Positions 1-5,554 of a stretch of DNA of 6,087 nt are shown one piece after another (position 1 is the first letter of the stretch; each line of letters starts with the position of its first letter). Origin of the DNA: Hyphomicrobiales bacterium. Its GTDB lineage: Bacteria; Pseudomonadota; Alphaproteobacteria; Rhizobiales; JAJFHR01. Both the position numbers and the translations under genes were made by a program. Location of the stretch: the NCBI GenBank assembly GCA_021775515.1, contig JAJFHR010000374.1:1-6087 (forward strand), in the 5' to 3' direction. Under the pieces are notes generated by a model. That model ran no database searches. It was not told where the DNA came from and saw only the letters and a list, made by a program, of their open reading frames with translations.

Positions 1-294
1 GGCATCATCCGTGCGCAGGTCTGCAGAAGTGTTCGGAAACAGGGCTATTACTGGAATGCCCAACTCCGCGGCTTGCTGAGCTGCTTGAGCGGCAAGGTCC
101 ACAGACACACGGTCTACTCCGGGAAGGGAGCTTACCGGTTCGCGCTGATTTTTACCGGCAATTACAAATATCGGCCAGATCAGATCGTCAACCGTGAGCT
201 GATTTTCAGATACCAGGCGACGGCACCAATCCGCTTGTCGATTGCGCCGTAGTCTAGTGGCCGGGTATTTGGGCGTTTCAATTGTTGATGTCAT
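1..294 (-). CDS. hemB: Porphobilinogen synthase (delta-aminolevulinic acid dehydratase), N-terminal 98 residues, runs off the left edge
   Basis: HemB condenses two 5-aminolevulinate molecules into porphobilinogen in the cytoplasm, an early step of heme and tetrapyrrole synthesis. The frame is open from ATG at 294 down to base 1, giving 98 codons of a protein that is usually about 320-340 residues. Family hallmarks in order are a basic arm RLRRNRQADWCRRLV (residues 14-28), the first strand DLIWPIFV (37-44), PVSSLPGVDRVSVD (53-66) and ELGIPVIALFPNT (77-89). These match the N-terminal arm and first barrel strand of porphobilinogen synthases. The Schiff-base lysines and metal ligands lie beyond the window. 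A GAGGG Shine-Dalgarno (complement of 301-305) sits 6 bases before the ATG and supports this start. The gene is divergent from the valine catabolism cluster. Identification is by recognised motifs and I consider it firm. Confidence 0.93.
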   Translation of the reverse strand, partial: MTSTIETPKYPATRLRRNRQADWCRRLVSENQLTVDDLIWPIFVIAGKNQREPVSSLPGVDRVSVDLAAQAAQQAAELGIPVIALFPNTSADLRTDDA

Positions 295-331
295 GATTTA
301 CCCTCATAACTGGTCCGGAATTCGGCAGCGA

Positions 332-360
332 TTTTTATGCGGCAAATTCCGCAAATTCAA
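332..360 (-). promoter_or_regulatory. Putative sigma-70-type promoter for hemB
   Basis: Read on the minus strand, TTGAAT (360-355) is followed after exactly 17 bases by TAAAAA (337-332). Each hexamer matches its consensus at 4 of 6 positions. Transcription would begin near 325, about 30 bases before the hemB ATG. The assignment rests only on hexamer matching and spacing. The spacer contains the GCGG/CCGC dyad at 339-352, which could be an operator or coincidence. Confidence 0.3.
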
Positions 361-376
361 GCCTTGGCAATATTGC
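339..376. repeat. Cluster of short repeats and palindromes in the hemB/acyl-CoA dehydrogenase divergent region
   Basis: The octamer GCAAATTC occurs twice with a 9-base period (342-349 and 351-358). It overlaps a GCGG-N6-CCGC dyad (339-352). A perfect 10-base palindrome GCAATATTGC follows at 367-376. These lie between the two divergent gene starts, so regulator binding is conceivable, but no known operator consensus is recognised. They overlap the proposed hemB promoter. Confidence 0.35.
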
Positions 377-442
377 AACCGGTCCTAGGATGGCGCTGAA
401 CATTTTGCAAGCTCTATTCAACACCAAAATACATTTGATCTA

Positions 443-467
443 GCCGGTCTGCAAGCCGGTTGCCGGT
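443..467. repeat. Three GCCGGT hexamers
   Basis: GCCGGT occurs at 443-448, 455-460 and 462-467. The first two copies sit inside a longer match, AGCCGGT, 12 bases apart. They lie about 100 bases upstream of the acyl-CoA dehydrogenase start. The 12-base offset is close to one helical turn, so repeated regulator contacts are possible. Nothing identifies a regulator and chance is a real alternative. Confidence 0.25.
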
Positions 468-486
468 ATTATGAATTTGTCTAGGT

Positions 487-499
487 CTGACGTTGTCAG
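487..499. promoter_or_regulatory. Candidate operator palindrome CTGAC-GTT-GTCAG upstream of the valine cluster
   Basis: A perfect 5-base inverted repeat with a 3-base centre ends just before the proposed -35 element at 501. That is the usual place for an activator site, or for a repressor overlapping the promoter edge. No local regulator gene is visible in the cluster, so the binding protein would be encoded elsewhere. The functional reading is inference; the dyad itself is directly seen. Confidence 0.3.
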
Positions 500-500
500 C

Positions 501-529
501 TTGACGCTCGAGGATATCAGCTTTATCAC
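501..529 (+). promoter_or_regulatory. Putative sigma-70-type promoter for the valine catabolism cluster
   Basis: TTGACG (501-506, 5 of 6 consensus positions) is followed by a 17-base spacer and TATCAC (524-529, 4 of 6). Transcription would start near 536, giving a leader of roughly 27 bases that contains the GGGGAA ribosome binding site at 550-555. Spacing and position fit the first gene well. No experimental or comparative support is available from the window. Confidence 0.4.
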
Positions 530-562
530 CAAAACCAGGAACCGTTAGCGGGGAACTTGCCG

Positions 563-1696
563 ATGTTTGAACTAAACGAAGAACAGCGTGCCTTTCAGGA
601 TGTTGCCCGGTCGTTTTCACGTGATCATTTGAGCCCTTTTGCGGCCCAATGGGATGCAGAGGGTTTTTTTCCGGTTGAAACCATGCGCAAGGCCGCGGAA
701 CTGGGCTTTGGCGGGCTTTATGTGCGCGAAGATGTTGGCGGGTCTAATCTGACGCGGTTGGATGCGTCGTTGATTTTTGAAGCTTTATCCTCGGGATGCA
801 CGTCAACGGCGGCTTTCATGTCAATTCATAATATGTCGTCGTGGATGATCGATAGGTTTGGATCGGCTGAATTGCGGCAACGTTTTCTGCCGCAAATGTG
901 CCCGATGGAAAAAATCGCCAGCTACTGTTTGACCGAGCCGGGGGCGGGATCGGATGCCGCAGCCCTGCGCACAAAGGCTGAAAAAGACGGGGACTATTAC
1001 ATTCTCAACGGCTCAAAAGCCTTTATTTCCGGTGCCGGGGTTTCAGATATTTACGTTACCATGGTGCGGACCGGCGAAGAGGGGGCGGGTGGTGTTTCCT
1101 GCCTGGTGATTGAAAAGGACACGCCGGGTTTAAGCTTTGGCAAGTCTGAAGAAAAACTGGGATGGAAAAGCCAACCTACCGGCGCCGTCATCTTTGAAAA
1201 TGCCCGGGTTCCGGCCGAAAATCTTGTCGGTTCAGAGGGCATGGGCTTCAAGATCGCCATGGCCGGATTGGATGGCGGCCGCATTAACATAGCCTCATGT
1301 TCGCTGGGGACCGCACAGTCTGCTCTTGATCATGCGCTAAATTATATGGATGAGCGCAAACAGTTTGGCCGCAAGCTTCAGGCGTTTCAGGCCCTACAGT
1401 TTAAAATTGCCGATATGGCGACGGAACTGGAAGCTGCCCGGCTGATGGTTCGTCAGGCCGCGGTAAAAGTTGAGGCAAAAACCGCTGATGCAACCCGGTG
1501 GTCGGCGATGGCCAAGCGTTTTGCAACAGACGTTGGCTTTGATGTTGTCAATCAGGCGTTACAGCTTCATGGGGGGTATGGGTATTTGCGTGACTATCCG
1601 CTTGAGCGGAATTTGCGCGATGTGCGGGTTCATCAAATTCTTGAAGGTACAAACGAAATCATGCGGGTTATAATTGCGCGTGATCTTTTTGCATGA
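563..1696 (+). CDS. Isobutyryl-CoA dehydrogenase (acyl-CoA dehydrogenase, ACAD8-like)
   Basis: This is a flavin (FAD) acyl-CoA dehydrogenase of 377 residues, the usual family length. It most likely oxidises isobutyryl-CoA to methacrylyl-CoA in valine breakdown and passes electrons to electron-transfer flavoprotein. Motifs seen are the FAD/substrate signature YCLTEPGAGSD (121-131), GGRINIASCSLG (238-249), RKQFGR (265-270), HGGYGYLRDYPLERNLRD (336-353) and EGTNEI (361-366), where E361 is the expected catalytic base. Segments such as GCTSTAAFMSIHNM and ILNGSKAFISGAG strongly recall mammalian ACAD8, and the two genes downstream are the later valine steps. ATG 563 is preferred because GGGGAA (550-555) lies 7 bases upstream; the in-frame TTG at 557 is only one base from that site. 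A short-branched or general acyl-CoA substrate remains possible. Confidence 0.92.
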   Translation: MFELNEEQRAFQDVARSFSRDHLSPFAAQWDAEGFFPVETMRKAAELGFGGLYVREDVGGSNLTRLDASLIFEALSSGCTSTAAFMSIHNMSSWMIDRFGSAELRQRFLPQMCPMEKIASYCLTEPGAGSDAAALRTKAEKDGDYYILNGSKAFISGAGVSDIYVTMVRTGEEGAGGVSCLVIEKDTPGLSFGKSEEKLGWKSQPTGAVIFENARVPAENLVGSEGMGFKIAMAGLDGGRINIASCSLGTAQSALDHALNYMDERKQFGRKLQAFQALQFKIADMATELEAARLMVRQAAVKVEAKTADATRWSAMAKRFATDVGFDVVNQALQLHGGYGYLRDYPLERNLRDVRVHQILEGTNEIMRVIIARDLFA

Positions 1697-1708
1697 GCGA
1701 TAGGGAAT

Positions 1709-2773
1709 ATGTCGCAGGCGAATGAAATTTTGTTTCAGACTGTGGGCCATGTGGGCAAGGTTTTATTGAACCGCCCGCAATCCTTAAACGCGTTGACCTT
1801 ATTGATGATCCGTGAATTACACCCCCGGCTCCAAGTCTGGGCGCGTGATGATTCAATTTCACACATCATCGTGGAAGCAGCCGGTGTTCGCGCATTTTGT
1901 GCGGGCGGAGACATACGTGCACTCTATCTCTGGGGCAAGACGAACAATCCGATCACTGTGCGATTTTATCTGGAAGAATATCAACTCAACACCGCAATCA
2001 AAAAATACCCCAAGCCCTACATTGTTATCATGAATGGCATAACCATGGGCGGAGGTGTCGGCCTATCGGTTCACGGATCACACCGTATTGTCACAGAAAA
2101 GCTTGCTTTTGCTATGCCGGAAACTGGCATCGGTCTGTTTCCCGATGTGGGCGGGACTTATTTTCTCCCCAGATGTCCCGGGGAAATTGGTCTCTATCTG
2201 GCTTTGACGGGCGGGCGTATCGGGGCGGCTGATGCAATTTATGCCGGGATAGCCGATTTTTATGTTCCGGCTGCCGAAATCCCAGCATTGACAGAGGGTT
2301 TGGTGCACACCAAGGATGTTGATGGGGTTATTAATTCCTACACCCGGGATGCAGGAAATTCAGAGCTGGCCAATACCCAGGAATGGATTGACGGGAGTTT
2401 CTGTCATGGCAGTGTTGAAGAAATTTTGGCAAACCTTGCAGAAGAAAGAATGGACCAGCAACATACTGACTGGGCAAGAAAAACAGCTCAGGTGATTAAA
2501 ACCAAATCACCCTTGAGCCAGAAAATTGCCTTCAAACAAATGCGGATGGGCAAGGACCTGGAGTTTGAAGAATGTATTAAGCTGGAGTTTCGGCTGGCAA
2601 CGCGATTTATGAGCGGCCACGATTTTTATGAAGGAACCCGGGCGGTGGTAATTGACAAGGACCTGTTGCCAAAGTGGCAGCATGCCCGGCTTGAGGATGT
2701 GTCCGACGAGGTTGTTGACGGTTATTTTGAAAGCCTCGGTCCCGGTGAACTCGATCTTTCTTCGGTTTTATAA
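1709..2773 (+). CDS. 3-hydroxyisobutyryl-CoA hydrolase (HIBCH, crotonase superfamily)
   Basis: This enzyme cleaves 3-hydroxyisobutyryl-CoA to free 3-hydroxyisobutyrate and CoA, a valine pathway step. The 354-residue length is typical of HIBCH and longer than the roughly 260 residues of ordinary enoyl-CoA hydratases. The crotonase core shows NRPQSLNALT (21-30), the oxyanion-hole loop AFCAGGDIRAL (62-72) and MGGGVGLSVHGSHRIVTE (113-130). MPETGIGLFPDVGGTYFLPR (136-155) carries E138 and D146, which align with the catalytic Glu and Asp of human HIBCH at the same spacing. The C-terminal part includes FEECIKLEFRLATRFM and DFYEGTRAVVIDKD, usual for the hydrolase branch. The gene starts 12 bases after the dehydrogenase stop, so co-transcription is very likely. 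The AGGGA site (1702-1706) sits only 2 bases before the ATG, which is unusually close. Confidence 0.92.
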   Translation: MSQANEILFQTVGHVGKVLLNRPQSLNALTLLMIRELHPRLQVWARDDSISHIIVEAAGVRAFCAGGDIRALYLWGKTNNPITVRFYLEEYQLNTAIKKYPKPYIVIMNGITMGGGVGLSVHGSHRIVTEKLAFAMPETGIGLFPDVGGTYFLPRCPGEIGLYLALTGGRIGAADAIYAGIADFYVPAAEIPALTEGLVHTKDVDGVINSYTRDAGNSELANTQEWIDGSFCHGSVEEILANLAEERMDQQHTDWARKTAQVIKTKSPLSQKIAFKQMRMGKDLEFEECIKLEFRLATRFMSGHDFYEGTRAVVIDKDLLPKWQHARLEDVSDEVVDGYFESLGPGELDLSSVL

Positions 2774-2778
2774 GGCAG

Positions 2779-2802
2779 CGCCGAAAATAAACAGTTTCGG
2801 CG
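2779..2802 (+). promoter_or_regulatory. Perfect 8-bp stem hairpin between the hydrolase gene and mmsB
   Basis: CGCCGAAA (2779-2786) and TTTCGGCG (2795-2802) are exact inverted repeats around an 8-base loop. A G-U pair (2778/2803) could extend the stem in RNA. It occupies most of the 53-base gap and begins 5 bases after the hydrolase stop. No U-tract follows in either direction, so it is not a standard intrinsic terminator. An mRNA stability or processing element that sets relative expression of the genes, or a weak attenuator, is a plausible inference. Confidence 0.55.
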
Positions 2803-2826
2803 TGCAAACTAAAAAGGAAAATAAAA

Positions 2827-3714
2827 ATGACTATGATCGGATTTATCGGTCTTGGAAATATGGGCGGGCCGATGGCGGCCAATTTGGTGAAAGCGGGACA
2901 CGAGGTCAGTGGTTTTGATTTGTCTGGAGAAGCATTAGCGGCTGCCCGCGGTGCCGGCATAAAGGCCACGGAGGATTTATCAGAGGCGATCGACCAGGCC
3001 GATGTCGTCATAACGATGTTACCGGCGGGTCAGCATGTGCGTTCGGTTTATGGCGATGAGCACGGCCTGATAAACGGCATTGGCAAAAATACGTTGCTTA
3101 TCGATTGTTCGACAATCGATGTGGAAACGTCGCGCGCGGTGGCAGAACAGGCGCAACAGGCAGGCTTTATGATGGTTGATGCACCTGTTTCCGGCGGTGT
3201 TGGCGGCGCCGAGGTGGCGACTTTGACGTTTATGGTCGGCGGCAGTGACGAGGCGTTTTCAGCGGCACAACCCTACTTGCAACTTATGGGTAAAAATATC
3301 ATCCATGCAGGTGGTCCCGGAAACGGGCAGGCGGCAAAAATATGCAACAATATGATCCTCGGTATTTCAATGATCGCGGTAAGTGAAGCTTTTGTGCTGG
3401 CTGAAAATCTCGGACTGGACAAACAGAAGCTTTTTGATATTTCCTCGACAGCTTCAGGCCAATGTTGGGCTTTGACGAGTTATTGTCCGGTTCCCGGTCC
3501 CTTACCGTCATCACCGGCTAACCGGGATTACCAGGCCGGGTTTACCGCGGCGATGATGTTAAAGGATTTGAAATTGGCCCAAGAAGCAGCCAATTCCAGT
3601 GGGGCAACAACGCAACTGGGTGCTGAAGCCATGAAACTCTACACGCAGTTTGCGGACGAGGGGAAATCTGATCTGGATTTTTCAGCGATCGTTCAGCTTG
3701 TGCGCGACAGTTAG
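2827..3714 (+). CDS. mmsB: 3-hydroxyisobutyrate dehydrogenase
   Basis: This enzyme oxidises 3-hydroxyisobutyrate to methylmalonate semialdehyde with NAD+. Its 295 residues match the usual length. The N-terminal Rossmann domain begins with the family signature IGFIGLGNMGGPMAANL (4-20). D31 at the end of the second strand (GFDLS) suggests NAD rather than NADP. The substrate loop DAPVSGGVGGAEVATL (118-133) and the catalytic segment GQAAKICNNM (167-176), with K171 as the expected catalytic lysine and N175, are intact. The C-terminal helical domain contains MMLKDLKLA (243-251) with the conserved K-D pair. An AAGGA site (2814-2818) lies 8 bases before the ATG. As third gene of the cluster it takes the product of the hydrolase directly. 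Other beta-hydroxyacid dehydrogenases share the fold, but the context makes this assignment strong. Confidence 0.93.
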   Translation: MTMIGFIGLGNMGGPMAANLVKAGHEVSGFDLSGEALAAARGAGIKATEDLSEAIDQADVVITMLPAGQHVRSVYGDEHGLINGIGKNTLLIDCSTIDVETSRAVAEQAQQAGFMMVDAPVSGGVGGAEVATLTFMVGGSDEAFSAAQPYLQLMGKNIIHAGGPGNGQAAKICNNMILGISMIAVSEAFVLAENLGLDKQKLFDISSTASGQCWALTSYCPVPGPLPSSPANRDYQAGFTAAMMLKDLKLAQEAANSSGATTQLGAEAMKLYTQFADEGKSDLDFSAIVQLVRDS

Positions 3715-3799
3715 GCTCAGAACCATTAATCCATTAGGATGCACGGGGCGGCTTGCTTACAAGCTTGGCTCGGTATGACAAAATATTGGGAGAGATTTC
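3715..3799. other. Intergenic gap between mmsB and the SDR gene
   Basis: The 85-base gap has no convincing terminator or promoter. It holds a short direct repeat CCATTA (3723-3728 and 3731-3736) and a small stem GCTTG/CAAGC (3751-3755 with 3760-3764) around a 4-base loop, without a U-tract. The next gene has its own GGAG site. Read-through from the valine cluster into the SDR gene is therefore possible but unproven. Confidence 0.4.
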
Positions 3800-4399
3800 A
3801 TGAAAATCATCGTCGTTGGTGCCGCGGGAGATGTCGGCAAAGCAGTTTGCGATGAACTGGGGTTGCGGCATGACCTTATAAGGGTGGGACGCTCAAGCGG
3901 AGAGTTTCAGATTGATATGTCCGAACGCGCTTCAATTGAAGACATGTATTCCAAAGTTGGCGCCTTTGACGCGGTTGTATCGGCCGCGGGCGATGTGCAT
4001 TTTGGCTCGTTGGAGGATCATACCGAAGAGACTTTCATGCTCGGCCTACGGCAAAAGGTCATGGGGCAGATCAACCTTGTTCTCGCCGGCATGAACACGA
4101 TCAATGAAGGCGGATCGTTTACCTTGACCAGTGGTGTGCTTGATCGTGACCCGATCAAAATGGGAACCGGCGCTGCGACAGCGAATGGTGCCCTTGGCGG
4201 TTTCGTCGTCGGAGCAGCTATTGAAATGCCGCGTTGCCTGAGAGTTAACGTGGTAAGCCCGGGCCTATTGGAGGCGTCAGCCCCTCGCTATGGAGACTGG
4301 TTTCCAGGTCATAATCCGGTTTCATCTAAGCGAGTTGGTCTGGCGTACGCGAAAAGCGTCGAGGGTGGCATCACAGGCCAAGTTATCGTGGTCGAATGA
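3800..4399 (+). CDS. Short SDR-fold protein, Lin1944-like, lacking the usual catalytic Tyr/Lys
   Basis: This 199-residue protein has a short-chain dehydrogenase/reductase fold. The dinucleotide motif GAAGDVG (7-13) and the SAAG segment (61-64, equivalent to NNAG) are present. So are LTSG (109-112), with S111 at the catalytic serine position, and NVVSPG (150-155). The usual YxxxK is missing: aligning NGAL (129-132) with the canonical KAAL places A125 at the Tyr position and N129 at the Lys position. It is shorter than the roughly 250 residues of classical SDRs and resembles the Lin1944-type subgroup, described as lacking typical active-site residues and of unknown function. A GGAG site (3789-3792) lies 7 bases before the ATG. 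It is co-directional with mmsB, 85 bases downstream, but no role in valine breakdown is evident. The substrate is unknown, and a non-catalytic role is possible. Confidence 0.82.
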   Translation: MKIIVVGAAGDVGKAVCDELGLRHDLIRVGRSSGEFQIDMSERASIEDMYSKVGAFDAVVSAAGDVHFGSLEDHTEETFMLGLRQKVMGQINLVLAGMNTINEGGSFTLTSGVLDRDPIKMGTGAATANGALGGFVVGAAIEMPRCLRVNVVSPGLLEASAPRYGDWFPGHNPVSSKRVGLAYAKSVEGGITGQVIVVE

Positions 4400-4401
4400 T
4401 C

Positions 4402-4604
4402 TGTAGAAGACTCGATTTGATCTGACACCGCTGCCTTTCCAGCGAACTCGATTAGCAGCGGCGCATCTCTTGAAAGAGACAGTGGTTATCCGTTTTGATG
4501 GTGGTGCGAACCAACCACAAAATGAGGAAACCACAATGTTGAATACTAACGACAAAATTATCAAACACAAAACCGGACTACTGAACCTAGCAGAAGACCT
4601 TGGC
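4402..4604 (+). mobile_element. Truncated left end of an IS481-family-like insertion sequence
   Basis: Only the left part of an element remains: a leader of about 130 bases and the first 23 codons of a transposase. A TGT at 4402, typical of IS481-type tips, comes two bases after the SDR stop and is the suggested outer end, though this cannot be confirmed here. The leader holds inverted repeats CCGCTGC/GCAGCGG (4428-4434 with 4455-4461) and TCTCT-TGAA-AGAGA (4466-4479). Similarity stops at 4604, where acetyltransferase sequence begins. No matching right end is visible in the window. Confidence 0.55.
4536..4604 (+). pseudogene. IS481-like transposase, 23-codon N-terminal remnant
   Basis: From ATG 4536 the translation reads MLNTNDKIIKHKTGLLNLAE and then DLG. 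This is the recognisable start of a helix-turn-helix IS481-type transposase, in which LAEELGNVSKAC normally follows. After G23 the frame continues into unrelated FFPEPSV, which is the reverse strand of the GNAT gene. A good GAGGAAA site (AGGA 4525-4528, 7 bases before ATG) survives. The HTH core and the DDE catalytic domain are absent, so the remnant cannot transpose. Confidence 0.65.
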
Positions 4605-5048
4605 TTTTTTCCTGAACCATCTGTGTTCGACATCAATAAGCTCTACCCCATCCTCATAGATTTCTAAGTCGCGTGAAATCTCTATCAAACCCTCTCTGCG
4701 GTAGAATTTTCTTGCTTGTTCGTTTTTCTCATAGGCCCAGACGGTAATCCAACTACGGTCTTTTTTGGCTAGGTCCAGCAGCGCTTTGCCAACGCCTTTA
4801 CTCCTTGCATGTTCAGCTACATACAAGCCGGTGATATTGTCATCACTCCGAACGCAAAACCCAACAACCTGATCATCCATCTCTGCAACCCAAGCGGAAT
4901 TCGAGGCAAGAAGGTCTTCCCAATAATTTGCCATTGGTTCCAGTTCGTCCATAGATGTCATCCATGGAGTCTCGGCTCCCCAATTGCGAATGATGGTGGC
5001 GCACGCAATCGCGTCAGCGCCAGTGGATGCTCGACATTTGAAGGGCAT
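4587..5048 (-). CDS. GNAT-family N-acetyltransferase with an IS-derived C-terminal tail
   Basis: This is a single-domain GCN5-related acetyltransferase of 153 residues from ATG 5048. Such enzymes move an acetyl group from acetyl-CoA to an amine. The substrate cannot be read from sequence. The N-terminal region contains ETPWM (26-30), common in a branch of small bacterial GNATs. The acetyl-CoA site is motif A, GLYVAEHARSKGVGKALL, with the pyrophosphate loop RSKGVG (82-87). Motif B is NEQARKFYRREGL (109-121). An in-frame ATG at 5069 would add seven residues; neither start has a clear Shine-Dalgarno, and 5048 is chosen because the family fold begins right after it. The last five codons (AKVFC, 4590-4604) and the stop come from antisense IS481-like transposase DNA. 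It is divergent from the VOC gene and may be acquired, given IS remnants on both sides. Confidence 0.85.
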   Translation of the reverse strand: MPFKCRASTGADAIACATIIRNWGAETPWMTSMDELEPMANYWEDLLASNSAWVAEMDDQVVGFCVRSDDNITGLYVAEHARSKGVGKALLDLAKKDRSWITVWAYEKNEQARKFYRREGLIEISRDLEIYEDGVELIDVEHRWFRKKAKVFC

Positions 5049-5057
5049 GGGAACTAT

Positions 5058-5089
5058 GTTTACAACCATATTTGTTTACAACCATATTT
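5058..5089. repeat. Perfect 16-bp tandem duplication in the GNAT/VOC divergent region
   Basis: GTTTACAACCATATTT occurs twice head to tail (5058-5073 and 5074-5089). It lies between the GNAT start at 5048 and the VOC start at 5106, and covers the alternative GNAT ATG at 5069. Each unit brings an ATG on the minus strand (5069 and 5085), but the 16-base shift puts them in different frames. It may be a replication-slippage duplication, or two operator or promoter half-sites in a shared divergent promoter. Confidence 0.85.
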
Positions 5090-5105
5090 CGATTTCAGGT
5101 GGCCG

Positions 5106-5474
5106 ATGACCAATTCTATCAAATGCTCAGCCGTCTATCCAACTCTCGCAGTGTCCGATGTAAAAGACACGTGCTCGTGGTATGTGGAGAAACTTGATTT
5201 CAGTCTGAGGTTTTTATGGAGTGAACCACCTACTCACGGAGCTATTGTTTTGGGAGAAGCATGCATTCATTTTTGGCAAGGGACGCCACAATTGGGCGAA
5301 AACTGGCTCTATTTCGACATCAATAATGTAGACGAGATGTATGCAAAGGCAGAATCAAACAGTGTTGAAATATCAAAGCCGCCGCAGGACTATCCGTGGG
5401 GAATGCGAGAATTCAATGCTGTCGACCTCAACGGCTATAAAATCAGGTTTGGTCAACATCTGGGCCAAAGTTAA
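5106..5474 (+). CDS. VOC-superfamily protein (glyoxalase/bleomycin-resistance fold)
   Basis: A 122-residue single-domain vicinal oxygen chelate protein. The opening YPTLAVSDVKDTCSWYVEKLDF (11-32), the middle strands AIVLGEACIHFWQ (46-58) and NWLYFDINNVDEMYAKAE (66-83), and the closing PWGMREFNAVDLNGYKIRFGQ (97-117) give the repeated beta-alpha-beta-beta-beta layout of the family. The ending GYKIRFGQ has Gln where metal-dependent members usually have Glu, and no first-strand His is seen. A binding role like that of bleomycin-resistance proteins is thus as likely as metal-dependent catalysis. The frame is open further upstream to 4809, but that stretch is antisense to the GNAT gene and is not family-like. 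AGGTGG (5097-5102) lies three bases before ATG 5106, rather close. Its partner is the divergent GNAT gene; the ligand is unknown. Confidence 0.83.
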   Translation: MTNSIKCSAVYPTLAVSDVKDTCSWYVEKLDFSLRFLWSEPPTHGAIVLGEACIHFWQGTPQLGENWLYFDINNVDEMYAKAESNSVEISKPPQDYPWGMREFNAVDLNGYKIRFGQHLGQS

Positions 5475-5554
5475 ACCTCAGATTATCGGCTTTCACCTAC
5501 GGTAACTTTGTCCGCATTTCGGTCATTGGCAACTTCATGGTTTTAAAACTCCTG

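Noticed and set aside
364..380. Sigma-54 promoter resembling TTGGCA...TTGC
   Set aside because: The GG and GC dinucleotides are offset by 9 bases instead of the required 12; the site is better described as a plain palindrome.
557..562. TTG start at 557 for the acyl-CoA dehydrogenase
   Set aside because: It would sit one base after the GGGGAA ribosome site, whereas ATG 563 has a 7-base spacing and the family sequence begins there.
1051..1290. Minus-strand open frame inside the acyl-CoA dehydrogenase, and similar frames inside the other genes
   Set aside because: These are shadows of well-supported coding regions with no recognisable family sequence.
4470..4667. A 65-codon plus-strand gene starting at TTG 4470
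   Set aside because: Only codons from ATG 4536 to 4604 are transposase-like; the remainder is the reverse strand of the GNAT gene.
4809..5105. Long N-terminal extension of the VOC gene in the same frame
   Set aside because: The extension is wholly antisense to the GNAT gene and has no VOC similarity; the family fold starts right after ATG 5106.
5470..5530. Integron attC site after the VOC gene, suggested by GTTAAAC at 5470-5476 and by the cassette-like gene types
   Set aside because: The order of core sites is wrong, and no paired RYYYAAC with an imperfect palindrome between them was found.
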